A program made the translations under genes and the position numbers. A DNA stretch of 64,000 bases from Dillenia suffruticosa. Its lineage: Eukaryota > Streptophyta > Magnoliopsida > Dilleniales > Dilleniaceae. The stretch is taken from assembly GCA_033439265.1 (NCBI GenBank), contig JAVTVX010000024.1:5397001-5461000 (forward strand), given 5' to 3'. Under the pieces are notes generated by a model, which saw only the letters and a list, made by a program, of their open reading frames with translations, was not told where the DNA came from and made no database searches. Shown one piece after another: positions 20,961 through 30,865 of this stretch (positions are counted from its first letter, which is position 1; every line of letters starts with the position of its first letter).

Positions 20961-21548
20961 ATAGTATTGTCTACAATTTTTTTTTTCAATTTTTAATAAT
21001 ATTAATCAAGTTTAAACAAAATTAAAATTTGACCACAGTCACTACTTTGTCATCATCTCATAGGATTCTTAGAGGTTGAAATTTTCTAAATTATAACTCT
21101 TTTTGTCAAATGAATTGCACTCTGCCTATTATAATGTATTTTAATGTATTTTTGTTTTTTGTTTCAGTTCACCAAGCCCCTTGAAGCCAAATTGTTTCCT
21201 TCGCAATTTCTATAATTGCTGTGTATTTTGCCTCTGTAGAAGACAATTCCAACTCACTAGTGCCTTTGCAAGAGTAAATATATAACTAGTAGTTGATCGA
21301 TATTTGTCTAAATTATTAGTATAATCATAATCATAATATCCAACTATGTATTAACAATTTTGCTTGTCCTGTTGAAATATCAAATCAAAATTCACGGTAT
21401 TCAGAATGTACGGTAGCATCAATTTCAAAGTTTGTCAATACTTCTTATCAAGATTATGCATGTAACTACTCACATCAAAGAATATTTAAGTAAGCCAATA
21501 AAATGTTTTGGTATTAATAAAATGTCAAAACCAGTTAGTACTTCACTT

Positions 21549-22180
21549 ACTCCTCATTTCATCTTAGTTCATCCTTGTTACTAAAGAATGATATAGAATA
21601 GGAATACATGTCAAAAGCACTGTATGCAAGTACAGTTGGTAATCTAATGTATGCTATGATGTATACAAGACCTGATATTTCATATATAGTTGGAGTTGTA
21701 AATAGATACATGCATGATCCTGGAAAGGAGTATTGGCAAACTGTGAAATGGATTTTACAATACATTCTGAATACCGTGAAACTTGATTGGATATTTTAGC
21801 AGGACAAGCAAAATGATCAATGCATAGTTGGGTATTGTGATTCTGACTATACTAGTGATTTAGACAAACGTCGATCAATTACTGGTATATATTTACTTTT
21901 GCAAAGATACCAATGAGTTGAAAGTCTACCTTATAGTCAATAGTTGTTTTGTTTTCTCTAAAGATAGAATATATGGCAATTACAGAAACTTTGAAAGAAG
22001 CAATTCAATTTCGAGGGATGATTAGTGAACTGAGACTGAAACAAAAACACATCAGAGTGCATTGTGACAGTCACAGTGCAATTCATTTGGTAAAGAATCA
22101 AGTTTATCATTTAAGGATGAAACACATCGATGTTCTTCATCACTTCGTACAGGAGATTTTGGAAAAAGGTAGATTATAAT
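21549..22180 (+). mobile_element. Copia pol 3' remnant (RNase H region)
   Basis: Frames read SKALYASTVGNLMYAMMYTR with PDISYIVGVV, then YCDSDYTSDLDKRRSITG, then VHCDSHSAIHLVKNQVYH and KHIDVLHHFVQEILEKG. These are the conserved end of Copia pol (RT end and RNase H, including the CDS.SAIHL.KN motif). Several stops and shifts interrupt it. Upstream pol and gag are absent; the left LTR lies about 1.3 kb away. A dead element. Confidence 0.75.
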
Positions 22181-22324
22181 CCAAAAAAATTCAAATTTTG
22201 AGAATTCTACTATATGATGATAAAAGTAGTGAATACACTCGATCTTCGATTTTGTTTGAAGTTAATCAATATGAATGAAAATTTAAAATTTAAAATTGTA
22301 AACACTACTTTAAATTGTAAAAAA

Positions 22325-22715
22325 GAGTTGCAAGAATTTTTTGCCTGAAGATTTGTAAATATATGGGAAAAAAAATATAGGTGGGAGAGATTCCGAGGTT
22401 GGTTGATAAGTGGGGGATGAGTTGAGTCTCTTGCCTATAAAAATGGATTCTCCCCTCTTTGGTTCAACCATCCCAAAATTGCCTCTCATCTCTTTTAAGT
22501 CAATTTTCTTTTCTCTTTCTTATAATATTTTATTGAATATTAGTAAAATATTATTATGATAGTACCTAAGAATATAGTTATATTTGCCCAAATTTCGTTA
22601 AAATTTGATATTCTTTCTTTATTTAATAGTTATTGTTAAGTATAATTGTAGTGATATATTGTACTATTAATTTTTTTTATTGAAAATTATTCTGAAATAA
22701 TTTTTTAATATAATC
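22325..22715 (+). repeat. Copia LTR, right copy (direct)
   Basis: Contains CTATAAAAATGGATTCTCCC, CCCAAAATTGCCTCTCATCTC and TGTAGTGATATATTGTACTATT in the same order as the left LTR. It follows the pol remnant directly, as a 3' LTR should. Confidence 0.6.
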
Positions 22716-22721
22716 ATTCGC

Positions 22722-22922
22722 ATGCTATTTACACCCGAACTTCCGCAACAACCTTTGACAGAAATGGGGAAGGATGGATCATATTTAGATCTATCTAAGG
22801 AAGATCTTGTGCTCCTCTGCTTCGCTATTCCATGTTTTAACTCTCCCAACTCATGGAATGAAGAACTCTGTCCCAGGGAATGCAATACCAGTGGTTCGAC
22901 GGTGTTTTTCTTTTTTGCATGA
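22722..22922. other. GC-richer patch with short open frames on both strands
   Basis: A 66-codon plus frame and a 72-codon minus frame overlap just after the right LTR. I recognise no domain in either, and the match to neither neighbour is clear. It could be a fragment of an unrelated gene. Confidence 0.2.
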
Positions 22923-23084
22923 GGTCGTAATTAAAGTCAAATTTTAAATTATTTAAATAATTTTTGTATAAAAATTTTACCTAGAAAATAAAATAATAAT
23001 GTTACCCAGAAAAAGCAGAACAGGAAGGAAAGAATCTACTGCCTAGTACTGAGAAAATTTTTCATAAAGTATTTCAATTTCACC

Positions 23085-23345
23085 ATGGAACCAACGAATA
23101 CTGCCACTGCTTCTTACATTCCGAACAAATACCTCCAACCACATGGCATTGGCGAATACAATAAAAACATTATAGTTCTACTTTGCCATAGTATATGATA
23201 TTTATTAGTGGAGGGTCACGGAACTTGGGAGGACTTTGGAGGGTCATGCTCCAAATCATCTCCTCAAATGTACAAGTACCTTCCTATGAGCCTTCACCAA
23301 GTTTATTGTCCCCTTGAGGGTTTTCAAAGTGAGACTTAATGAACC
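23085..23345 (-). pseudogene. Minus-strand tail block (23.2 kb)
   Basis: In reverse complement: NLVKAHRKVLVHLRR, then, shifted, DDLEHDPPKSSQVP and a stop. The KAHRK part corresponds to KAPGR of the plus genes and D.EHDP to FE.NP. The downstream conserved motif GGTTGGAGGTATTTGTTCGGAATG is at about 23120-23143. The spacing to the divergent gene at 24273 is about 0.95 kb. Confidence 0.55.
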
Positions 23346-24145
23346 CCCAAAAAAAATCTCACAATTCTCACGGATGGCCTTGTGTGTTTTGGTAATGTTG
23401 TGTGTATCCCCGTAGGTCTTGCTAATTTTGTAATATTTCTCCTCGGTTAAGGGTATGGAATGTTAATTTTGTAATGTTTTTTAACCTTCGAACAATCTAA
23501 TGGATAAAAGTATTAGATTTCTTAATCAAATTTTAATTTTGAATATTATGAAGAGAAAAGACTATATTGAAAGAGTTCTATCTTAAATTGAATTTGATAA
23601 CATTCGGATTTGATTAATTGAGATATAACACTAAATGTCGTTTGGTTATAAAAAAATAAAAGTGATTTTTATGTTAACGTTACGTGGATTTAATAATAGA
23701 ATATTAAATTTTTTTAATTAAAATTTTAAATTTAACTATTAATTATAAACTTGGGTTTTTTCGCTTTCTTTATTCTCTAATGGGATTTGAACAGTATCCA
23801 ATTATATTTGCGGCAACTGTGGATTGTCCTTCGCCACATATTTTGTCAAGAAAAAATTAATATGATTTTAGATATCTCATAAAAATATTTCAAAATTATG
23901 AAAAATAATGTTAAAAAATTCTTATGAAAGGCAATTTGACAATTAGATCATGAAGACCATCATTAGTAGCAACAGCAATGACTATCATATCTTTGTTCCC
24001 AAGTCAAATGAGATATCCTTAATTCTAAGGAATATTTTATAACTTTATTTATATGATCTTCATTTTCAACAATTGGAAAATATATTTGTAAAAGAATATA
24101 AAAAATATAAACCAGAACTTTATCGATGACATTAAAAAATTGGAA
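23346..24145. other. Intergenic between minus block and gene at 24273
   Basis: No gene is supported. AT-rich, with plain A/T runs; the minus frame at 23963-24181 has no recognisable content. Confidence 0.4.
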
Positions 24146-24147
24146 AA

Positions 24148-24215
24148 CCCAATGAGGCCCCACCTCTTCATGAGAAGACAATTTTTCTTCGTGGGCACCA
24201 TCCTAGCTTCTTCGC

Positions 24216-24268
<53 letters not shown>

Positions 24269-24272
24269 GGAT
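24148..24272 (+). promoter_or_regulatory. Conserved leader plus (GA)n before array gene at 24273
   Basis: GAGGCCCCACCTCTTCATGAGAAGACAATTTTTCTTCGTGGGCACCATCCTAGC is shared with the leader at 29.7 kb at most positions. The GA tract covers about 24220-24265. The upstream ATG enters the GA repeat out of frame with the gene. Confidence 0.55.
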
Positions 24273-24743
24273 ATGGAGAAAATGATTAACAATGTTATGG
24301 AGAGAAAAGGGAGAATGATGGAAATTAATGTAAATGAAAACACTGTGAACCTCATACCAGAAATATTGAGATGGTTATTGATGGTGTTACAAAGGATTTT
24401 CGATTATCTGCTGCGCAAATTCGGTCAAATGATACCTCCAGAGATGTTCGATGAAATGCTTCCTTACATGCTTGGAATACTTGTCTTCCTCATGTGCTCT
24501 AAATGCATCTTCAAAATGATCAAAGCTGGCTTCAAGTATATCTTCAAAAGCATCACAAAATTCTTCAAGTACTTCTTCAAAGCACTCTTTTGGTGTTTTT
24601 ATTGCTGCAGCACGAGAAATGGGAACGGAGGAACGGTTAATAAGATGATGAAAGCTCATGCAGGGCCTTATAGAATCATCCCAATAAGTGTTTTTGAGGT
24701 TAACCCAAAAGGTTATTTCGAAAATTTGCATGCAAATCCTTAG
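24273..24743 (+). CDS. Array gene at 24.3 kb: membrane protein with three 11-residue repeats and full tail
   Basis: 156 residues, unknown function. N-terminus MEKMINNVMERKGRMMEINV, helix to about 48, MIPPEMFDE (53-61), membrane segment (about 63-76), then CIFKMIKAGFK, YIFKSITKFFK and YFFKALFWCFY (78-110), a CC pair, a basic/Gly linker, and the tail KMMKAHAGPYRIIPISVFEVNPKGYFENLHANP. The tail has one extra residue in HAGPYR relative to its paralogues. The frame is intact. The CSKCIFKM start of the repeat block is shared with the gene at 10.2 kb, pointing to recent common ancestry of the two. Confidence 0.75.
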   Translation: MEKMINNVMERKGRMMEINVNENTVNLIPEILRWLLMVLQRIFDYLLRKFGQMIPPEMFDEMLPYMLGILVFLMCSKCIFKMIKAGFKYIFKSITKFFKYFFKALFWCFYCCSTRNGNGGTVNKMMKAHAGPYRIIPISVFEVNPKGYFENLHANP

Positions 24744-25679
24744 AATTCCATGCATGAAATTTTTACTGCGTTATTCTTTTACTTGTATGTTGTTGTGTCC
24801 TATGTTGTTTGTGTGATAAAGGTTGCTTGACATTGTTGCTGTTTAGAGTCAGACTCTGGCAGAGTCAAGTATAGTAGTTAATCTCTTATAAATTTTATAA
24901 ATGAAGATGTTACTGTTGGTGTATTTCTATGGCAGTAAAATTTTGTGGCTTTTCAGACATTTTAAAGCTTCCTGCTTGCTTGTTGATTTACTATTTAATT
25001 GATGCTAATGTTTTTCCAGTCCAGTGGGGATTTTCGAATTCTGTATTATCAAGTGTTTCTTGCTTCTGTCTTGTTCTAATAAATTCATTAAAGTTTTTCT
25101 TCTCACGACGTCACATTAAATCCAAACTGGAGCGACTTCTGATTCTTTTTCCTTCTTAAGTTTTTCGTTTGATTTGTGGGGTTTGGAGATATTTTTCTTT
25201 TTATTTTGGTTCTTACACAAGGGAAAAGGGTAAAAATTGAACTTCCGTCATAAGGCCCGGTTCGATTTTGTAGATATTGGAAGTTTAAGGATGAGAAATT
25301 TGTGTTATATCGTAAGTAGAGGTATTTAAACAGACCCAAATTGCAATTTATCGACAATGCTTGTCCCACAAATAAAAATGTTGGTCCTATAGTTTATATA
25401 ATCACATTGTTATAAAATTCCACACCTTAGCTCCATAGAGTTAAAATCTGATAATAAAATTTTAGTTTTTCCTTTAAAAAAAAAAAAAAAAATCTATCCC
25501 TAAAAGTTATAAAAGAGAAAGTATACTAAAGTCTTGTGAATTTAGTACTAGAACACTAAACTCTTTTAACTAAAATCTCCTATTCGAGAATAAAAAAAAG
25601 GGTTGAGAGAGTGTCTCTAAATTGATTTTCATAAAACTCAAATCGAATTAGTCAAATCTAGATTCTAACCATGAAGTAA

Positions 25680-25722
<43 letters not shown>

Positions 25723-26685
25723 AATAAAAGAGGAGGCCTATCTTTGGGCTGTCGCCGAGCTCAAGGTCTGCTTTGATCGCTTTGCTTGGGCTTATGTTTG
25801 GGCCTTGCCCGAAGATCGACAAGCCCACCAATGCTTATTGCGTTCCCTTTCTATTCTTTTTTTTTACACAAAATTTAAATTCTGAAACTAAAGATTAGGC
25901 AACGGGGTTGTGAGTATTTGGCTATTCGTTAGGCACACTTGTTGTGACTATTTGGCTATTCTTTAGGGACACTTATTGTGTTCCCAATACTTGAATAATT
26001 TTTGTTTATATATGATTTTAGAAAATACAAAATTTATTTAATGAGTTATAATTTAATTAATATTATTTTTGATATTTTTTGAATAAAATTCTCGAATTTG
26101 AGTATTCTTATATGATAAAAAAAAATCAAATTTGCTCGGTCACATCACTTCCATATTTAATGTTGTTTCCCATAGCCACTGTAGCCATGAATCTTTCATC
26201 TTCCTAAAATACTTTATATGACCCAATTCCCCAATCCTAACCTAGAACCTTTTACGAAATCCTATGAGCAACGACGTTTACTTGGGATCAGTTTACGAAT
26301 TTGTGACACCATAATAAAATCGTTACCTACGAGACCCAACATTTAAATTTATTATTTTATTGCACATAATGAGAAATATTCTTTTTGCTTTTAATGTCAA
26401 CAGAAAAATAGTAACAGAATAGTGAAATTCGGGGGATGATATATAAATAACCTTCACAAGCTTATTATTAGATAAAAAATTTAAAAATATAAATTGGACC
26501 AATCAAAATTTTGGAAAGCATTTCCCTTTCAACATAATTTGATTCTTCCATGAGATAAGAATTGACCATATTACCAACTATATAAATCGTTCCAACTGGC
26601 AATGAGAAAGATAAAAAAAATAAAAAAAAATAATAAAGAAAGAAACATAGAGTACCACTAGTCCATGAATATAATAGCACCAGAC
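24744..26685. other. 3' flank of gene at 24.3 kb and intergenic repeats
   Basis: No gene is supported. Contents are the array-type 3' flank to about 24950, a SINE-tail-like piece at about 25500-25680, a (TAA)n microsatellite at about 25679-25717, and a short tandem duplication at about 25908-25980 (TTGTGA.TATTTGGCTATTC.TTAG twice). The frame at 24929-25159 looks like chance. Confidence 0.4.
25679..25717. repeat. (TAA)n microsatellite
   Basis: About twelve uninterrupted AAT/TAA units in AT-rich intergenic DNA. Confidence 0.9.
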
Positions 26686-26689
26686 TATT

Positions 26690-26850
26690 TCTTCGTGCAG
26701 GTCACGGAAATGGCTAGCAGGGTCATGCCCAAAATCATCTTTTTGACATGTACGTTCAAGTCCTTCCTAGGACCTTTCATCCATTTCTATGGCTCCTTTC
26801 GGGTTTCCACTTTTCCGAGAGGGACGCAACCCGACCCGAAAATGCCAGGC
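26690..26850 (-). pseudogene. Minus-strand tail block (26.7 kb), best preserved tail
   Basis: In reverse complement: EPxKWMKGPRKDLNVHVKK, then, shifted one base, DDFGHDPASHFRDLHEE. This lines up residue for residue with the plus tail (KAPGRPYRIP, then FE.NPKGYFENLH). The frameshift lies between the two halves, at the same place as in several sister blocks. It is about 1.2 kb upstream of, and divergent from, the gene at 28038. Confidence 0.6.
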
Positions 26851-27925
26851 CTTCAGTAAAATGCTAATTTTAGTGATTTTCAATTACACCCTTTGCAGAT
26901 CTTCAGCTCCCCCCCCCCCGGGTTCTTGGATCGCTCCTACCTCTCATCTATCATGCACAAGCACCCTTTGTATATAGTTGGTTTTACTCTTGATTACTAA
27001 TTTTCTTTTTATTTAATTCTACTTGTAATATTTGTCAGTTAAAATAGAATTTTTTTTTAAGGCTGTGAATTTTATATGTTGACAATGGTTAGCCCAAACA
27101 ACATTGTATACGATCCAAAAGTAAAATATTTTGTTATTTAATTACTTTTTGATAAATGATTTTTTTTTTTTTTTTGGTTTAGTTGAATATTTTTTTATCT
27201 GAAAATTTAATATAGAATGTCAGCAATGGGGTTTTGTGCACTAACACTGGTTTTTGACTTATAATCGAGAGATTCTGGGCTCGATTCTCACCCATGAAAT
27301 TTTCTTGCCTCTTTACTTCCCATTCTTCCGATCTTCTTCTAGGCCTCCCTTGTAACCGAAGAAAAATGTTATATATATATAGCATGTCAATTTACATTAT
27401 GATAAATGAAAAGAAAAATCAAATGATATTTGATATAGCTATGTTTATCTTATGGACAAATATGACTTCCTAAGATTAACTTATTTTTCTTTTATACTTC
27501 TTTTCATGTGATGTTGCATCTTAGTTTCTAAGAATTATGACCATTCAGCCGAAATAAATAACAATTCTTATATACATATATATATTGAAAAAAATTCATA
27601 TATGACAAGTTTCATGAGGTTCGATAGCTTTAGACATTGTTAAAACTTTATGATATCAAATTAAGAAAAATAATATAAAAAATAATTTCTTTAAATATCG
27701 GGTCATCCTTTTTACTTATGAAAAATTTTGTGAAGACATTTTTCTCCCAATTCTTCGTTTTGTCGAAATTGAAAAGTGGTGTTATTAGCTCTCAATGCAT
27801 TATCATAAATCTTTTTATTGAACAACTTTATTAAGATTTGCATTGCTCAAACGATTGCAAAACATTTAAAGCCATATAAAACAATAAGAACATTCTAAAA
27901 GCACCTTGACCTTTTTCATTTACCA
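26851..27925. other. Intergenic, upstream of gene at 28038
   Basis: A C-run lies at about 26912-26921. A B-box-like GGGCTCGATTCTCACCC at about 27277-27293 hints at a SINE remnant. The stretch ending about 27850-27890 (GATTGCAAAACATTTAAAGCCATA) is shared with about 29612-29635, so the conserved promoter zone extends at least 120 bases above the leader. Confidence 0.4.
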
Positions 27926-27978
27926 TGGGACCCCACCTTGATGATAAAAGATATATATTCTCCCGCTTCACACTCTCT

Positions 27979-28012
<34 letters not shown>

Positions 28013-28037
28013 GGGAGGAAAGGAGGGAGGGAGAGAG
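27926..28037 (+). promoter_or_regulatory. Conserved leader plus (GA)n before array gene at 28038
   Basis: CATGGGACCCCACCTTGATGA and then a CTCTCTCT / (GA)n junction at about 27971-28009, with a GGGAGGAAAGGAGGGAGGGAGAG spacer before the ATG. The upstream ATG ends at TGA just before the GA tract. Confidence 0.5.
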
Positions 28038-28493
28038 ATGGTGAAGAAGATGGAGAACATGATGAACTACGTTATGGAGCGAAGAGAGAGCATAATGGGA
28101 ACGAATGCAGATGAAAACATATTGCACTGTGTCATAGAGAAATTGAAAGAGTTGTTGGTTCTTCTGCTGCACAAATTCAGCCAAGTGTTTCCTCCAGAAA
28201 GAAAAGCGGAAAAATTGGTTCTCCAAGTGCTTCCATTTCTAGTGGGAAGTTTTTTCTTCTTCATAGTCTACAAGAAGTGCTGTTGTCTTTCCTTCCTCAG
28301 AGGATGCTTTAAGTTTTTCTTCAGATTTCTTGAAGCTTTGTTTGAAGCCATCCTCTTAACATTCAAAAACACCTTTAGAGGTTTCTTCAGAATGACCAAA
28401 GCTATATTCAGAGGTTCCTTAAGGTTTGTGAAACATTGCTTTGTGGGTTTCTTCAAAATGCTCAAAGCTTTGATCAAGTGTTTCTGCTGTTGA
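28038..28493 (+). CDS. Array gene at 28.0 kb: tail-less form with four 11-residue repeats
   Basis: 151 residues, unknown function. N-terminus MVKKMENMMNYVMERRESIM, helix IEKLKELLVLLLHKF, VFPPERKAEK (50-59), membrane segment (about 63-78), CCC, then an aromatic basic region closing with ILLTFKNTFRG, FFRMTKAIFRG, SLRFVKHCFVG and FFKMLKALIKC (105-148) and CFCC. The frame stops at TGA where the paralogues continue into the KAPGR tail. The tail's remains follow the stop (GAAAGCT, AAGTGTTTTTGAATTT). The gene at 29.8 kb ends the same way, so the loss predates their split or was shared by exchange. Confidence 0.75.
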   Translation: MVKKMENMMNYVMERRESIMGTNADENILHCVIEKLKELLVLLLHKFSQVFPPERKAEKLVLQVLPFLVGSFFFFIVYKKCCCLSFLRGCFKFFFRFLEALFEAILLTFKNTFRGFFRMTKAIFRGSLRFVKHCFVGFFKMLKALIKCFCC

Positions 28494-29115
28494 AAGCTAA
28501 TGGGAACGAAGGCCTTCTAGAATCTCAATAAGTGTTTTTGAATTTTATTAGACTCATGACTTTGCTATGTTTATATTTACTAGTTATTGGGGTGTTTCCT
28601 CATTTCTTATTTTGTTTATGGTACTGCTTGATACTGCTGTTTAAGAGTATTTATGCATAAACATGTTGGTGCTTTATGTGTATTTTTATTTTTAGTTCAA
28701 GTGATTTAGTTCTAGATTATACTTTTTCTTTATACAATAGGCATCCAACCCTTGGTATAGGTGAGATTTGAATTACAATCTTTGCATAGGTAAGATTCGA
28801 ATTACAAAGCCCTTAATACAGTTTTAAAAAGATTTAAACTAGTTAACAATATGATCATATTTAATAGTGTGTATGGTCCTCCCCAAATTTCAAAAATAAT
28901 TCTTGATATTACTCATAATGTGTTTTACAATTTTCCATTTAAAAGAAATTAGCCAATGCAATTTCCCCTTCCCCCCAAAATATATGCTTTCTATCTCTAG
29001 ATCTTTCCCTTGGTAGAACGACCATGTTTTGTGCGTATTTTTCCATCCGAAGTATTTCTATGAAGGAGAAGTTTGTAGCTTTGGCATAAATTTTCAAGCT
29101 TCGCACCTTCCTACA
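28494..29115. other. Intergenic, 3' flank of gene at 28.0 kb
   Basis: Array-type 3' flank with tail remnants to about 28555, then a short internal duplication at about 28752-28810 (GGTGAGATTTGAATTACAA / GGTAAGATTCGAATTACAA). No gene is seen. Confidence 0.4.
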
Positions 29116-29117
29116 TT

Positions 29118-29365
29118 TTTGTAGTGCCAAATACATCCAACCCCAAGAACATAGCATATCCATATAGTGGCATACATACATACATACATACATACATACA
29201 TACATACATACATACATACAGTACAACTAGCTTATAAGTAATAGCACTTGCAATTTAATTTGTATAGGTCATTGGAATAGCTTTTGGCGTCGTGCTCAAA
29301 ATCATTTCTTAATTGTTTACAAGTTCTTACAGGGACCTTACTTTATTTTCAGGGTTTTCATAAGT
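29118..29365 (-). pseudogene. Minus-strand tail block (29.3 kb) with internal (TACA)n
   Basis: In reverse complement: KVPVRTCKQLRNDFEHDAKS, then YSNDLYKLN in one frame to a stop. The FEHD core is intact. A (TACA)n microsatellite (about 29172-29220) has expanded between the tail and the conserved downstream motif GGTTGGATGTATTTGGCA (about 29122-29139). About 0.4 kb separates it from the divergent gene at 29772, the tightest pair in the array. Confidence 0.5.
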
Positions 29366-29611
29366 ACCCATTGCCTTAGAATTGCCCCAATATCAATTAA
29401 AATTTTGACTAATATTAGAGGTACCAATACAGGGTAAATTTGATCGTATGTCTAAGATTTTTATATATTATCAAATAAAAGATTGAGTGAGGAAGGATTC
29501 AAGTCCAGTTTGGCTAAGTCATAAAAATTTTTACAAAATTGAGTCTCAATTTATTTTATTTTATTTTATTTATTTTTCTTTCAACAGTGATATGCGTTAT
29601 TGTTTTTCAAA

Positions 29612-29771
29612 TGATTGCAAAACATTTAAAGCCAATAAAAAATGATGAGAATTTTTTCAAAGCACCCGGTACAGTTGATTCATGTGACCCCACTTCTTCA
29701 TGAAAAGACAACCTTTCTTCTGGGCACCTTCCCATTTCAATATTTTCTCAGAGAGAGAGAGAGAGAGAGAG
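29612..29771 (+). promoter_or_regulatory. Conserved leader plus (GA)n before array gene at 29772
   Basis: GATTGCAAAACATTTAAAGCCA (about 29612-29633), then CATGTGACCCCACTTCTTCATGAAAAGACAACC and GGGCACCTTCCCA, then a short GA tract (about 29751-29771) touching the ATG. The upstream ATG at 29700 is in frame through the GA repeat and would add 24 residues. Confidence 0.55.
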
Positions 29772-30188
29772 ATGAAGAAGGAAAACATGATCAACCATGC
29801 TATGGAAATGCAGATAGATGAAAGCTCAGCATTGAAGGAGTTATTGTTGGTGCTACACAACATTGTTGCTTGTCTGCAGCACATGTTCGATCAAGTGTTT
29901 CCTCCAGAAACAAGAGCCGTCCAACTGTTCCCATTTCTAATGGGTACCTTCGTCTTCTTCATTCTCTTCAGGTGTTGCTGCCTCGACGTGTTCAAAGCTT
30001 GCTTCCGTTGTTTCTTCAGAATGCTCAAAACTATCTTTGGAGGTATCCTCACAACTATCAAAAACACTTTTAGGTGTTTCTTCACAACCCTTAAAGCTTG
30101 CTTTAGAGGTTTCTTAAAATTCATCAAAGATTGCTTTGCGGGTTTCTTCAAAATTGTGAAAGCTATGTTGAAATGTTGCTGCTGTTGA
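29772..30188 (+). CDS. Array gene at 29.8 kb: tail-less form with five regular 11-residue repeats
   Basis: 138 residues from this start, unknown function. The N-terminus is shortened (MKKENMINHAMEMQIDESS). Then come helix LKELLLVLHNIVACLQHMF, VFPPETRAV (42-50), a membrane segment (about 53-66) and RCCC. Five regular units span 81-135: FFRMLKTIFGG, ILTTIKNTFRC, FFTTLKACFRG, FLKFIKDCFAG, FFKIVKAMLKC, followed by CCC and a stop. The DNA repeats with a 33-base period at 30012-30176. After the TGA, tail remnants remain (GAAAGCT...AGCAAATCCTTAG). The Cys-Cys ends before and after the repeats are candidate acylation or disulfide sites. Confidence 0.75.
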   Translation: MKKENMINHAMEMQIDESSALKELLLVLHNIVACLQHMFDQVFPPETRAVQLFPFLMGTFVFFILFRCCCLDVFKACFRCFFRMLKTIFGGILTTIKNTFRCFFTTLKACFRGFLKFIKDCFAGFFKIVKAMLKCCCC

Positions 30189-30865
30189 AAGCTCGTAGTG
30201 GGTCACCTAGAATCACGAATAAGTGCTTTTGAGCAAATCCTTAGATTCATGACTTTTACCATATTAATATTTGCTATTTGATGGGGTTGTGTGCTATGTC
30301 CTCATTTTGTTATGAGGTTGCTTCAAATTGTTGCTTAGAGTAAGATCTTTGTCCCATGTATAATCTAGTAGTTATCTTAGAATTTATCGCCGAAGATATG
30401 TTAGCGTCGTCTGTGGTTTTTCATTTCCAAGTATTTTACTGGAAGTATTTTAATGGAAGTAAAAGTCTGTATGTTTAAAGAAATTTTCAAGCTTCTTGCC
30501 TTTCTTTTTTTATGCATGAATTATCTATGATTCTAATGGTATTGATATCCATTGTTGGGTGACAGTTGGATTATTTATGATCCAACCACCGTGGATTATT
30601 CTACCATTCCATATAGAAAGGGTGATTTAATAAGATTTCATAAATCTCTTCATTTTATTAATAAATTCATTCTTTTTCAAGTAAATATTGATTCACGATA
30701 AAACTTTTGTGAATGTATTGAATTCTACTGCATAAATCTAATTAGAATTGTTTACTCAGGTTTAAAATGTTCTAATAACTAAATTTAAAAGATAAATTTT
30801 ATAGGAAAATTAAAGTGTAATGCACTAACCCACCCAAACATTGGGGTCTTAGACAAAATTCATGA
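30189..30865. other. 3' flank of gene at 29.8 kb and intergenic DNA
   Basis: Tail remnants to about 30243, then the array-type 3' flank (TATTTTACTGGAAGTATTTTAATGGAAG, a short internal duplication). No gene is seen. Confidence 0.4.

Noticed and set aside
28268..30151. Minus-strand Lys-rich frames at 28268-28477 and 29891-30151
   Set aside because: Shadows of the 33-base repeats in the plus genes; not preserved in paralogues lacking the repeats.
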